The translations under genes were made by a program, and so were the position numbers. Below, one piece after another: positions 29,207 to 37,941 of a stretch of 46,157 bases of DNA. Location: positions 1-46,157 of the forward strand of contig CATKXR010000038.1 in assembly GCA_949840805.1 (NCBI GenBank), given 5' to 3'. This DNA comes from an uncultured Lachnospiraceae bacterium (GTDB lineage: Bacteria > Bacillota > Clostridia > Lachnospirales > Lachnospiraceae). The notes below the pieces were generated by a model. The model had not been told where the DNA came from and did no database searches. It saw only the letters and a list, made by a program, of their open reading frames with translations. Position 1 is the first letter of the stretch; every line of letters starts with the position of its first letter.

Positions 29207-30844
29207 TCAGTTATCTTCCGCCTGCTTCTCTGACACAGAGAACACAAAACGCTTTCTTGCCATCTCGTCATTAGCCAGATACTCATCATAAGAAGTAATT
29301 TTATCAATCAGTTTTCCGCCTACAATCTCCATAATCCGGTTGGCCGTAGTCTGCACAATCTGATGATCCCGGGACGAGAAAATCAACACTCCCGGAAATT
29401 TTACCAGCCCTGTATTCAATGCGGTAATGGCTTCCATATCCAGATGATCCGTAGGTTCGTCTAACATCAGCACATTAGCGCCGGAAATCATCAGCTTTGA
29501 AAGCATGCAACGCACCTTCTCACCACCGGAAAGTACCCGGACCTTCTTCACTCCGTCCTCGCCGGCAAACAGCATACGCCCCAAAAATCCTCTCACATAA
29601 GTAGCATCCTTTTCCGGAGAATACTGGGTCAGCCAGTCCACAATGGTATCATCATTGTCAAATTCCGCACTGTTATCCTTTGGGAAATAAGACTGGGTGG
29701 TAGTCAGCCCCCATTTATAGGACCCTTCATCCGGCTCCATCTCCCCGGCAAGAATCTTAAAGAGCACGGTCTTCGCCTGCTCATTGGGACCCACCAGAGC
29801 CACCTTATCCTCTCTTCCCAGAGTAAAGGTCAGACCGTCTAAAACCTTCACCCCATCAATAGTTTTAGAAAGGTTCTCCACACTGAGCACCTCATTTCCA
29901 ATCTCGCGGAACGGACGGAAATCAATATAAGGATATTTCCTGCTGGACGGCTTAATATCATCCAGCTCAATCTTCTCCAATGCACGCTTTCTGGAAGTAG
30001 CCTGTTTGGACTTGGAAGCATTGGCCGAGAAACGCTGGATAAACTCCTGCAGCTCCTTGATCTTTTCTTCCTTTTTACGGTTAGCCTCCTTCATCTGCTT
30101 CACCATAAGCTGGCTGGACTCATACCAGAAATCATAGTTGCCTGCATAAAGCTGAATCTTGCCATAATCAATATCTGCAATATTCGTACATACTTTATTC
30201 AGAAAATACCGGTCATGGGAAACCACAATCACCGTATTCTCAAAATTAATCAAAAACTCCTCCAGCCAGGCAATGGCGTCCAAATCCAGATGGTTGGTAG
30301 GCTCGTCCAAAAGCAGAATATCCGGGTTGCCGAACAATGCCTGCGCCAACAGCACCTTAACCTTCAGCGCACCTGTCAGCTCACTCATAATCGTATCATG
30401 AAATTCCGTGTCCACTCCCAATCCATTTAAGAGATTGGCTGCATCTGACTCTGCCTCCCAGCCGTTCATCTCAGCAAATTCCGCTTCCAGGTCAGCCGCC
30501 TTGATTCCGTCCTCATCAGTAAAATCTTCTTTCATGTAGATAGCATCTTTTTCCTTCATCACCTGATACAGCCGGGGATTCCCCATGATCACCGTATCCA
30601 GTACGGGAAACTCATCATATTTAAAATGATCCTGCTGCAGGAAGGACAGACGCTGCCCCTGGGAAATCACCACATCCCCATTTGTCGGCTCCAACTGCCC
30701 GGAGAGGATTTTTAAAAATGTAGATTTACCGGCACCGTTAGCTCCGATCAAGCCATAACAGTTGCCTTCCGTGAATTTAATATTCACATCCTCAAACAAG
30801 GCTTTCTTGCCAACCCTTAATGTGACATTATTTGCACTAATCAT
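29207..30844 (-). CDS. ABC-F family ATPase (YbiT/YkpA-like)
   Basis: A 545-residue soluble protein with two ATP-binding cassettes and no membrane segment. ABC-F proteins act on the ribosome in translation quality control or antibiotic protection. NBD1 has Walker A GANGAGKS (34-41) and Walker B LLLDEPTNHLD, but its signature is LTGAL instead of LSGGQ. A charged linker of about 60 residues follows. NBD2 has Walker A GPNEQAKT (352-359), lacking the usual Gly-Lys context, signature LSGGE (438-442) and Walker B LMLDEPTDHLD, and its H-loop reads SSRDHQ. The proper ATP site therefore pairs NBD1 Walker A with NBD2 signature, and the other is degenerate. It has its own promoter at 30895-30922. Confidence 0.9.
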   Translation of the reverse strand: MISANNVTLRVGKKALFEDVNIKFTEGNCYGLIGANGAGKSTFLKILSGQLEPTNGDVVISQGQRLSFLQQDHFKYDEFPVLDTVIMGNPRLYQVMKEKDAIYMKEDFTDEDGIKAADLEAEFAEMNGWEAESDAANLLNGLGVDTEFHDTIMSELTGALKVKVLLAQALFGNPDILLLDEPTNHLDLDAIAWLEEFLINFENTVIVVSHDRYFLNKVCTNIADIDYGKIQLYAGNYDFWYESSQLMVKQMKEANRKKEEKIKELQEFIQRFSANASKSKQATSRKRALEKIELDDIKPSSRKYPYIDFRPFREIGNEVLSVENLSKTIDGVKVLDGLTFTLGREDKVALVGPNEQAKTVLFKILAGEMEPDEGSYKWGLTTTQSYFPKDNSAEFDNDDTIVDWLTQYSPEKDATYVRGFLGRMLFAGEDGVKKVRVLSGGEKVRCMLSKLMISGANVLMLDEPTDHLDMEAITALNTGLVKFPGVLIFSSRDHQIVQTTANRIMEIVGGKLIDKITSYDEYLANDEMARKRFVFSVSEKQAEDN

Positions 30845-30894
30845 ATCAAACCCTCTGTTTTCCTATATTTTCATATCTTGCTACCACTCATTCT

Positions 30895-30922
30895 ATTATA
30901 CATAAAACTCTTATTTTTTCAA
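30895..30922 (-). promoter_or_regulatory. Promoter of the ABC-F gene
   Basis: Minus-strand TTGAAA (30917-30922) and TATAAT (30895-30900), spacer 16 bases. Confidence 0.65.
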
Positions 30923-31007
30923 GGAAAATCAATGGTCAGGACAATTATCATAAACTTTTCATGAGATCCGTTCCGGGAAGACAACTTTTTTCATGGAAAG
31001 GGGCCTG

Positions 31008-31994
31008 TTACAACAGACGCTTTCTCAACTCCGCTCCGTCCATCGCACTTAGATAAGCAGGAGCAATATCAAACACAGACTTACATCCACTCTGTCCCTC
31101 CCTGTTGAGACGATATGCCGCCCGTGCATAGGCCACCAGAACAGAAGATGTAAATTCCGGATTGGAATCCAGCTTCAGGCTGTACTCAATCACATGCTTA
31201 TTCTCATCCCTCCATCCTGTTTTCCCGCTGCATATTACAAATCCGCCATGAGGAATCCCTGCATGGTCACGCTGCAGTTCTTCTTCACTGATAAAATGTA
31301 CCGTTGTATCATAATCCGAAAAATAATTTGGCATATTCACAATGGTTTCCCGGATTTTATCCAAATCCGCCCCGTCTTCTGCCACCACAAAACACTCCCT
31401 GGTATGCTTCTCCCTGACCGTAAGTTCCGGATTCTCTCCACTGCGCACAGCCTCCAAAGCACGATCCACAGGGATCGTATACTGTCTGGCATCCTTCACC
31501 CCGTCAATCCGACGGATGGCATCCGAATGGCCCTGGCTGACCCCTTTTCCCCAAAAAGTATAATCCTTTCCCCCCGGCAAAATCCCGTTGGCATAAAGCC
31601 GGTTTAAAGAAAACATTCCCGGATCCCAGCCAACAGAAATAATTCCCACATGACCGCTCTCCCTGGCCGCCTTGTCCACAGCCTCAAAATGCTCCGAAAT
31701 CCTGGCATGAGTATCAAAGCTGTCCACCACGTTAAAATATCTGGCCATATCCGGCGTCTGCCAAGGCAGATCCGTAGCGCTTCCTCCACAAAGAATCATC
31801 ACATCAATCTCATCCTTTTTTTCAGGGGCATCCGCTGCCCTGTACACCTTTGCCCCTTCTGTCAGTATTGTGAGGCTGGCCGGATCCCTTCTGGTAAACA
31901 CAGCCGCAAGCTCCATATCCGGATTGTGCTTAACGGCACACTCCACCCCTTTTCCCAGATTCCCATAACCTAAAATTCCAATTCTGATAGCCAT
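31008..31994 (-). CDS. ddh: meso-Diaminopimelate dehydrogenase
   Basis: A 328-residue NADPH-dependent enzyme that makes meso-diaminopimelate directly from tetrahydrodipicolinate for lysine and peptidoglycan. The Rossmann start is RIGILGYGNLGKGVECAVK. Further family motifs are VDSFDTHARI, SVGWDPGMFSLNRLYAN, FWGKGVSQGHSDAIRRIDGV and PHGGFVICSGKTGW. GGAGG lies a few bases before the ATG at 31994; an ATG at 32006 overlaps that site and is not preferred. It lies 49 bases after the threonine aldolase gene, so the two may be cotranscribed. Confidence 0.94.
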   Translation of the reverse strand: MAIRIGILGYGNLGKGVECAVKHNPDMELAAVFTRRDPASLTILTEGAKVYRAADAPEKKDEIDVMILCGGSATDLPWQTPDMARYFNVVDSFDTHARISEHFEAVDKAARESGHVGIISVGWDPGMFSLNRLYANGILPGGKDYTFWGKGVSQGHSDAIRRIDGVKDARQYTIPVDRALEAVRSGENPELTVREKHTRECFVVAEDGADLDKIRETIVNMPNYFSDYDTTVHFISEEELQRDHAGIPHGGFVICSGKTGWRDENKHVIEYSLKLDSNPEFTSSVLVAYARAAYRLNREGQSGCKSVFDIAPAYLSAMDGAELRKRLL

Positions 31995-32043
31995 ATTTTC
32001 CTCCATTTTCTATACTTTACCAATATCGTATGATCATTTTCTT

Positions 32044-33069
32044 CTACAAAATCTCTTCCAGCCACTTCAGGTCCTCCTCTGTAGTTGACCAGCTTGTGGC
32101 AAATCTTACTACAGTATGCGCCTCATCATATTTCTCCCAGAATCCAAATCTTACCTTTTCCTTCAGTTTTTCCAGCTTTTCATTTTCCACAATAAAAAAC
32201 TGCTGGTTCGTGGGAGATTCCAGATAAAACCGATATCCCTTTTTCTTAAAAATATCCTTCATCTTCTCTGCCATCTCAATGGCATGGCTGCTGATCTCAA
32301 AATAGAGACCGTCAGTAAATAACGTATCAAACTGAATCCCCAGCACACGTCCCTTTGCCATCAGTGCTCCATGGCGCTTCATATGATTCACAAAATGCTT
32401 CGGCGAATAATTCTTCGCAAACACCACAGCCTCCCCGCAAAGAGCGCCAACCTTAGTACCCCCAATATAAAACACATCACAAAGTCTGGCAATATCTTTA
32501 AGAGACAGATCCGCCCCCTGGCTCATCAGGCCATATCCCAGCCTGGCTCCGTCCAAAAACAATGGAATCTCATATTGCCTGCACACCTCTGCAATCTCTG
32601 TCAGCTCCTTCTTTGTATACAAAGTTCCATACTCCGTAGGATAAGACAAATACACCATTCCGGGAAATACCATATGTTCATGATTCTCGTCCTGATAAAA
32701 CTGCTCTATAAACCGTTTGACAGAAGATGCCTCCAGCTTTCCATCTACCTGATCAATCTCTAACACTTTATGTCCTGTAATTTCCACGGCTCCCGCCTCA
32801 TGCAGGCTTACATGGCCGGTTTTGGCAGCAATCACACCCTCATATTCCCGCAGCATAGAAGAAATCACTACACTGTTGGTCTGGGTTCCTCCAACCAGAA
32901 AAAATACATCCGCTTCAGGGCAGCCACACGCCTCCCTGATTTTTCTTCGGGCGGCATCACAATAAACATCATTCCCATAGCCAGGCAGCACTTCCCTGTT
33001 TGTTTCCATCAAACGCTGCAAAATCTTTGGGTGCGTACCGGTTGTATAATCACTTTCAAATGAGATCAT
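32044..33069 (-). CDS. ltaE: Low-specificity threonine aldolase
   Basis: A 341-residue PLP enzyme that cleaves L-threonine or allo-threonine to glycine and acetaldehyde. The N-terminal SDYTTGTHPKILQRL and YGNDVYC are typical of the beta-eliminating lyase/threonine aldolase group. PLP contacts are Asp173 in LFLDGARLGYG and Schiff-base Lys206 in YIGGTKVGAL. The ribosome site is GGGAGG. It precedes ddh on the same strand. The acetaldehyde product could feed AdhE, encoded about 10 kb away, but that is speculation. Confidence 0.88.
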   Translation of the reverse strand: MISFESDYTTGTHPKILQRLMETNREVLPGYGNDVYCDAARRKIREACGCPEADVFFLVGGTQTNSVVISSMLREYEGVIAAKTGHVSLHEAGAVEITGHKVLEIDQVDGKLEASSVKRFIEQFYQDENHEHMVFPGMVYLSYPTEYGTLYTKKELTEIAEVCRQYEIPLFLDGARLGYGLMSQGADLSLKDIARLCDVFYIGGTKVGALCGEAVVFAKNYSPKHFVNHMKRHGALMAKGRVLGIQFDTLFTDGLYFEISSHAIEMAEKMKDIFKKKGYRFYLESPTNQQFFIVENEKLEKLKEKVRFGFWEKYDEAHTVVRFATSWSTTEEDLKWLEEIL

Positions 33070-33239
33070 CCTGCTTCTCCCTCCCTTTTATGAATCATTA
33101 AGATTGCATCATTGTATCATAACTCTTCCAAAACCACCACACATTTTTATATAAAAATAAAACAATATTCTATGTACAAGCCACGATCTGACCAGTATGA
33201 TAAAGTCATTTCTAATCGATTCACAAGGAGGATACAATC

Positions 33240-34424
33240 ATGATCGCAGTAAAACCCCCTATGGGCTGGAATTCCTGGAATACCTTTGGACACAACATCA
33301 ATGAGGCTCTCATCTTTCAGATTGCCGACACAATGGCCGAAAAAGGCTACCGTGACGCCGGATACGAATATCTCATTATTGACGACTGCTGGTCCTTAAA
33401 AGAAAGAGATCCATCCGGCAATCTTGTCCCCGACCCGGAGAAATTCCCCCACGGAATGAAAGCCGTAGCTGATTACGTTCACAGCAAAGGACTGAAATTT
33501 GGCATGTACTCCTGCGCCGGCATCCTGACCTGCGCCGGCTATCCTTCCAGCTACGACCACGAATTTCAGGACGCCGCCTTGTTTGCCCAGTGGGGCATTG
33601 ACTACCTGAAATACGACTACTGCAACTTTCCCAAAAACGCCGACTGCATCAACCGCTACCAGACCATGAGCATGGCCTTAAAATCCACCGGAAGAGAGAT
33701 TCTTTTTGCTGCCTGCAACTGGGGTTCTGAAAACTCCTGGAACTGGATGCGCTCTATCGGCGCCCACACCTACCGCTCCACCGGGGATATCTTTGACAAT
33801 TTCCGTTCCTTTATGGGTATCTTCCAGTCCCAGTTAGAGCATCTGAGCCAGTCCGGACCTTACTGCTTCAATGATATGGACATGCTGACCGTAGGCATGT
33901 ACAACCAGGGAAACGTGGCGATCGGAAAGCCCTGCACAGACAGCGAATACCGGATGCAGTTCTCTCTGTGGTGCCTGGCCGGAACCCCCCTGATCATGGG
34001 CTCCGATATCCGCAATATGCCGCCGCAGATGGAAAAGCTCCTCTTAAATAAAGAACTGATTGCCATCAACCAGGATCCGGAATGCCGTCCCCCTTACCTG
34101 GTAGGCAAAAGAAGCGTCATGGTTCCCGAAGAAAATACGGATGAGGCCGTAGAACCCCTGCGCATGGTAAAAGATAAACTTTTGACCTTTATCAAACACC
34201 TCTCCAACCAGGAGTTTGCCATTGCCTATTACAACCTTTATGAAGAAGAACAGGAAATGCACTGCATCTTTGCGGACGTGGGCCTGCCCTACGCCTCCGG
34301 CTACGGCTTCCACATGACAGATGTATTTACAGGAGAACAGATTGGAGTAAAACGGGACTATCACATTATCTCCGTTCCAGGCCATGACTGCCGGCTGTTC
34401 CGCTGCCGGTTGGTAAAGTGTTAA
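33240..34424 (+). CDS. Alpha-galactosidase-like enzyme (GH27)
   Basis: A 394-residue GH27 enzyme starting MIAVKPPMGWNSWNTFGHNI, with no signal peptide, so it is cytoplasmic. The barrel motifs are LIIDDCW, the nucleophile Asp in YLKYDYC (Asp126) and the acid/base Asp in FNDMDMLTVGM (212 or 214). GH27 members hydrolyse alpha-galactosides or alpha-N-acetylgalactosaminides. AAGGAGG precedes the ATG. Its last codons overlap the zinc-ribbon protein by 7 bases. With a lone sugar-binding lipoprotein and an AraC regulator next to it, it looks like part of a small sugar-use module, separate from the GH36 enzyme 6 kb away. Confidence 0.92.
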   Translation: MIAVKPPMGWNSWNTFGHNINEALIFQIADTMAEKGYRDAGYEYLIIDDCWSLKERDPSGNLVPDPEKFPHGMKAVADYVHSKGLKFGMYSCAGILTCAGYPSSYDHEFQDAALFAQWGIDYLKYDYCNFPKNADCINRYQTMSMALKSTGREILFAACNWGSENSWNWMRSIGAHTYRSTGDIFDNFRSFMGIFQSQLEHLSQSGPYCFNDMDMLTVGMYNQGNVAIGKPCTDSEYRMQFSLWCLAGTPLIMGSDIRNMPPQMEKLLLNKELIAINQDPECRPPYLVGKRSVMVPEENTDEAVEPLRMVKDKLLTFIKHLSNQEFAIAYYNLYEEEQEMHCIFADVGLPYASGYGFHMTDVFTGEQIGVKRDYHIISVPGHDCRLFRCRLVKC

Positions 34425-34633
34425 GCCAGACGCCACGCCAGACATCCTCACATTGCAGAAAATGCGGCAGATTGCTGATTCCGGATGAAATCGCCATGAC
34501 CAAAAAACTTATCAACCGCGGCACTACGGTCTATTATTGTACGGATTGTCTCGCAGAAGCTTTTGATGTGAAAAGAGAAGATATTGAGGCAAAAATTCAG
34601 TATTTTAAGGACATTGGATGTACCTTGTTTTAA
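34418..34633 (+). CDS. Small zinc-ribbon-like protein
   Basis: A 71-residue protein with two CxxC knuckles (CRKCGRLLI and YYCTDCLAEAF), which together should bind one Zn. A helical tail follows, ending in IQYFKDIGCTLF. It starts with GTG and overlaps the GH27 stop, implying translational coupling. No membrane segment is present. No specific family is recognised; comparable small proteins may be regulators or accessory factors. A strong hairpin follows. Confidence 0.65.
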   Translation: MLSQTPRQTSSHCRKCGRLLIPDEIAMTKKLINRGTTVYYCTDCLAEAFDVKREDIEAKIQYFKDIGCTLF

Positions 34634-34655
34634 ATTTTCCTGTCTGACGTCTATC

Positions 34656-34707
34656 TACCTTCAGTGGATAAAAAACTCACGATTTTCTTATCCATTGGAG
34701 GTATTTT
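34656..34707 (+). terminator. Terminator after the GH27/zinc-ribbon pair
   Basis: TACCTTCAGTGGATAA pairs with TTATCCATTGGAGGTA (two G-U pairs) and is followed by TTTT. Confidence 0.8.
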
Positions 34708-34828
34708 GCATTTATAAAAAGCCTTTTAATCCATATCCACAACACATCCGATTATGTTTTTCCTTCCGTCCCTATGATAAAATCCATTTATCAAACAATA
34801 AAAAAGCAAGTGGAGGAGGATTATAACT

Positions 34829-36121
34829 ATGAAAAAGAACCGGATATTATCTACAATCTTATCTGCCGCCTTGTGTACTTCCCTGGCTGCCTGCGGAGGC
34901 AGCGCCGGCGGCAATTCTGAAAATGCCGGTAACTCTGACGGTTCCGGCAGCAACACTCTTTCCGTATCTATCTGGGACAACAATCAGCTTTCAGGACTGA
35001 AATCCATTATGGACGATTTTACAAAAGAGACTGGCATCACTGTGGAAATTCAGGTCGTCCCCTGGGATCAGTACTGGACTCTTCTGGAAGCAGGCGCTCA
35101 AGGTGGAACACTGCCAGATGTATTCTGGATGCACTCCACTTACAGCCAACGGTTCATGCGTAATGATATGCTTCTTGATCTGACCGACCGAATTGCCCAA
35201 AGCGAGGTTATCAATCCGGACAACTATTACCAGGATATTCTGGGTCTGTATCAATATAATAACAAGACCTACGCCATCCCCAAAGATTATGATACCATCG
35301 CACTTTGGTACAACAAGACTATATTTGATAAAGCTGGCATCTCCTATCCAGATGAAACCTGGACTTGGGATACCTTTGCAGAAGCTGCTGCCAAGCTTAC
35401 AGATAAGGACAACAACCAGTACGGCTTTGCCTCTCCTGCAGCTTACAACCAGGATGGTTATTACAGTATGATCTACGACATGGGCGGCTACATTCTTAAT
35501 GAAGACAAATCTGCATCTGGCTGGGATGCCCCAGAAACCATCGCTGCAATGAATTGGTGGTATGATAATCTGGTAACAGTCTGCATGCCAACCCAGCAGA
35601 TGATGGGAGAAAACACCACAGACGTCCTCTTTAGTTCTGGCCGTTCCGCCATGACTCTGCAGGGCTCCTGGATGGTCAAAGCCTTTGCCGAAAATGAGTA
35701 CATTGCAGCAAATGCTGATGTTGCTGTCCTTCCCATGGCAAACGACGGCACCAGAAAAACCATCTATAACGGTCTGGGCTGGGCGGCAGCCGCAGAAGGC
35801 CCCAACACGGAAAACGCCTGGAAGCTTTTGGAGTATTTAGGCAGCGAGGAAGCCCAGAGAAAGCAGGCCGAAACCGGCGTCACCATGTCCGCCTATATGG
35901 GAACTTCCGATAAGTGGGTAGATTGCGCTCCTAATTTTAATCTGCAGGCATATCTGGATATGACAAAGGACATGGTCATTCGCCCATACACTGCTAACAC
36001 TAAAATTTGGGAAGACTATTCCCAGCAGGTCATGGTACGGGCATATACTGCAGAAATAACCATGGAAGAAGCTTGTAAAGAAATTGCCAGCTATATGAAT
36101 GAAAAAATGGCAGAAGAATAA
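34829..36121 (+). CDS. Sugar ABC transporter substrate-binding lipoprotein
   Basis: A 430-residue family 1 solute-binding lipoprotein. The signal peptide ends in the lipobox LAAC (Cys about 22), followed by a Gly/Ser/Asn linker. LSVSIWDNNQLSGLKSIMDD and ITVEIQVVPWDQYWTLLEAG are typical of oligosaccharide-binding proteins, and AGITYPDETWTWDTFAEAA-like motifs appear mid-protein. GGAGGA precedes the ATG. No permease or ATPase genes follow; a terminator and then an opposite-strand AraC gene come next. It must therefore work with permeases encoded elsewhere or act as a sensor. The ligand is presumably an alpha-galactoside, judged only by neighbours. Confidence 0.88.
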   Translation: MKKNRILSTILSAALCTSLAACGGSAGGNSENAGNSDGSGSNTLSVSIWDNNQLSGLKSIMDDFTKETGITVEIQVVPWDQYWTLLEAGAQGGTLPDVFWMHSTYSQRFMRNDMLLDLTDRIAQSEVINPDNYYQDILGLYQYNNKTYAIPKDYDTIALWYNKTIFDKAGISYPDETWTWDTFAEAAAKLTDKDNNQYGFASPAAYNQDGYYSMIYDMGGYILNEDKSASGWDAPETIAAMNWWYDNLVTVCMPTQQMMGENTTDVLFSSGRSAMTLQGSWMVKAFAENEYIAANADVAVLPMANDGTRKTIYNGLGWAAAAEGPNTENAWKLLEYLGSEEAQRKQAETGVTMSAYMGTSDKWVDCAPNFNLQAYLDMTKDMVIRPYTANTKIWEDYSQQVMVRAYTAEITMEEACKEIASYMNEKMAEE

Positions 36122-36170
36122 AAATACTTTTCATACATAATTTTCATCAGTATCCTTTAATAATACCCTG

Positions 36171-36240
36171 TAATAATTCTGCAATACCAGATACCATGAC
36201 TCGTGGTCAGATATTTCGTACTGCAGAATTATTATTTTTT
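36171..36240. terminator. Terminator with nested stem
   Basis: TAATAATTCTGCA pairs with TGCAGAATTATTA, with an inner ACCA/TGGT stem, and is followed by a T-run on the plus strand. It serves the sugar-binding protein gene and faces the AraC gene end. Confidence 0.8.
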
Positions 36241-37127
36241 TATAATGATTCTTTTTCCAACACCTTTTGACGGTAATACTTTGGACTCATTCCATATACA
36301 TTTTTAAACATCTTGGAGAACGTAAGCGGATTCTCGTACCCAATTGCTTCCGCAATCTCCTGAATAGACATTCCTGTTGTCCGAAGAAGCCTGCTACCCT
36401 GTTCCAGACGATAACTCAAAAGATACTCCTGGGGAGATATTTCCATTCTCTGCTTAAAAATATGAGTCAGATAAGACCGGGTAATTCCTATATACGAAGC
36501 AATATCACTGACCTTGGCATCAGTATAGTGATTATGAATATAAGCCAAAGCATTATCCACATAGACATCCGGCGAATAATCATGAGGAAGGGGCTTATTC
36601 TGTTTCTCCAAATTCTGATTCTGTGAATTAACCAGCAATGCCAGAATCTGATACAATAACGCCGTCCTGGTAAGTTCATTAGCCACTGTAATTTCATGAT
36701 GATTCAAAATCTCCTCAATAATCCCCAAAAACTCCTCCGGATCCAGATAACAGTCTCTCACAGGATGCTCCGCCGTAAGCCCTGCCTTTTCCAGATAAAG
36801 AGTCGCCTTAGAGCCATTAAAGGAAACCCACGCATAATGCCATGGATCCTCCGGATCCGAATAATAGAAAAGATTCACCCCCGGCACAGTCACAAAAATC
36901 TGCCCTCTGTGAGGACGGTACACCTTTCCGTCCATTTCCAGTGTCCCCCCGCCTGACAATATAAAATGCACATGATAATCTCTCCGCACAATCGGCCCAT
37001 AAAATTTATCCGAAGTACATCGTTCTGTACCACAGACCGTCAAATAAAGCTCCACGTCCTCAATGGGCAGCCTTCCTAACATTCGAAAATTAGAACTGAT
37101 ACGATAGCATTGTACCGGGTCATCCAT
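36240..37127 (-). CDS. AraC family transcriptional regulator
   Basis: A 295-residue regulator. The N-terminal cupin sensing domain contains DYHVHFILSGGGTLEMDGKV and RPHRGQIFVTVPG, the usual sugar-binding arm. The C-terminal double helix-turn-helix contains VSDIASYIGITRSYLTHIFK and then YENPLTFSKMFKNVYGMSP. The start at 37127 follows AAGGAGG; the frame upstream to 37214 lacks a ribosome site. It is convergent with the sugar-binding lipoprotein gene and near the GH27 enzyme. The group resembles MsmR/RafR-type activators of alpha-galactoside genes; that assignment is inference. Confidence 0.9.
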   Translation of the reverse strand: MDDPVQCYRISSNFRMLGRLPIEDVELYLTVCGTERCTSDKFYGPIVRRDYHVHFILSGGGTLEMDGKVYRPHRGQIFVTVPGVNLFYYSDPEDPWHYAWVSFNGSKATLYLEKAGLTAEHPVRDCYLDPEEFLGIIEEILNHHEITVANELTRTALLYQILALLVNSQNQNLEKQNKPLPHDYSPDVYVDNALAYIHNHYTDAKVSDIASYIGITRSYLTHIFKQRMEISPQEYLLSYRLEQGSRLLRTTGMSIQEIAEAIGYENPLTFSKMFKNVYGMSPKYYRQKVLEKESL

Positions 37128-37260
37128 GATAAAGTCCTCCTTGTTTGACAGAAAGAGCTTATATTCCTCACCTTTATGTAAAAATATTATATGCAATATT
37201 ACACAATATTTCAATAAAAAACATATAACACAACCACCATAAAATTATGAATTTTCTTTA

Positions 37261-37303
37261 TTGACAAATCCATTCCCTAATGATAAAATGTTAGCACACT
37301 TAC
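37261..37303 (+). promoter_or_regulatory. marR promoter with operator-like element
   Basis: TTGACA (37261-37266) and TAAAAT (37284-37289), spacer 17 bases. Immediately downstream, GTTAGCACACTTAC (37290-37303) is a near-palindrome covering the expected transcription start. Its reverse complement recurs with two mismatches upstream of the MATE gene. Confidence 0.65.
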
Positions 37304-37333
37304 ATTTATTTTTCAAGAAAGGATTCCAGGCCC

Positions 37334-37762
37334 ATGCCTACAGACCATATTGGCTTTCAAATCCGTACCTTATCCAACCTTATCAAACGCAAGATCAACC
37401 AGATGGTTGCCGAAGAAGAGGAGACGCTGACTGCTCACCAGGGCTGGGTTCTCAACTACCTGACCGAACAAAAAGATCGGGACATCATGCAGCGGGATAT
37501 CGAAAAAAAATTTTCCATCCGCCGTTCCACTGCCAGCCACATGCTTCAGCTAATGGAAAAAAACGGTTATATCCAACGTATCACCGTCCCTGATGATGCA
37601 CGGATGAAAAAGCTGATTATCACAAAAAAGGGGATGGAAGCACAGACACGCATGCAGGATCGTATTTGCCGGTTTGAGGATCTTTTTCAATCTCATATTT
37701 CCCCGGAGGATCTGAAACATTTTCAACAGATTCTCCGGCAATTAGAAGATAACATCCGATAA
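37334..37762 (+). CDS. MarR family transcriptional regulator
   Basis: A 142-residue winged-helix repressor of the MarR type. The recognition region is QRDIEKKFSIRRSTASHMLQ with the wing PDDARMKKLIITKKG; the flanking helices form the dimer. A ribosome site AAAGGA lies ten bases before the ATG. It directly precedes a MATE efflux gene on the same strand, and a shared operator-like motif upstream of both supports autoregulation and control of efflux. The ligand is unknown. Confidence 0.9.
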   Translation: MPTDHIGFQIRTLSNLIKRKINQMVAEEEETLTAHQGWVLNYLTEQKDRDIMQRDIEKKFSIRRSTASHMLQLMEKNGYIQRITVPDDARMKKLIITKKGMEAQTRMQDRICRFEDLFQSHISPEDLKHFQQILRQLEDNIR

Positions 37763-37816
37763 AAGCAATCACTGAAACCTGCCAGGCTGTCAAAATGATA
37801 TATTTAAAAATAACCT

Positions 37817-37852
37817 TTATATGCCAACAAATCTTTTCTGTTGGTATTTCTT
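37817..37852 (+). terminator. Hairpin between marR and MATE genes
   Basis: GCCAACA pairs with TGTTGGT, followed by a T-rich stretch. It is a weak terminator or attenuator, which suggests the MATE gene also has its own promoter. Confidence 0.45.
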
Positions 37853-37863
37853 TCCCCCGAATT

Positions 37864-37877
37864 GTAAGTATACTAAC
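37864..37877 (+). promoter_or_regulatory. Operator-like element upstream of the MATE gene
   Basis: GTAAGTATACTAAC is a palindrome-like element equal to the reverse complement of the marR element at 37290-37303, except at two positions. It overlaps a possible TATACT -10 box 65 bases before the MATE start. Confidence 0.55.
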
Positions 37878-37941
37878 ATCTATTCAACCAAAATTTCTCA
37901 CTGATCTGAGAAAATAATTTCTATTCAAGGAGGACACAATC

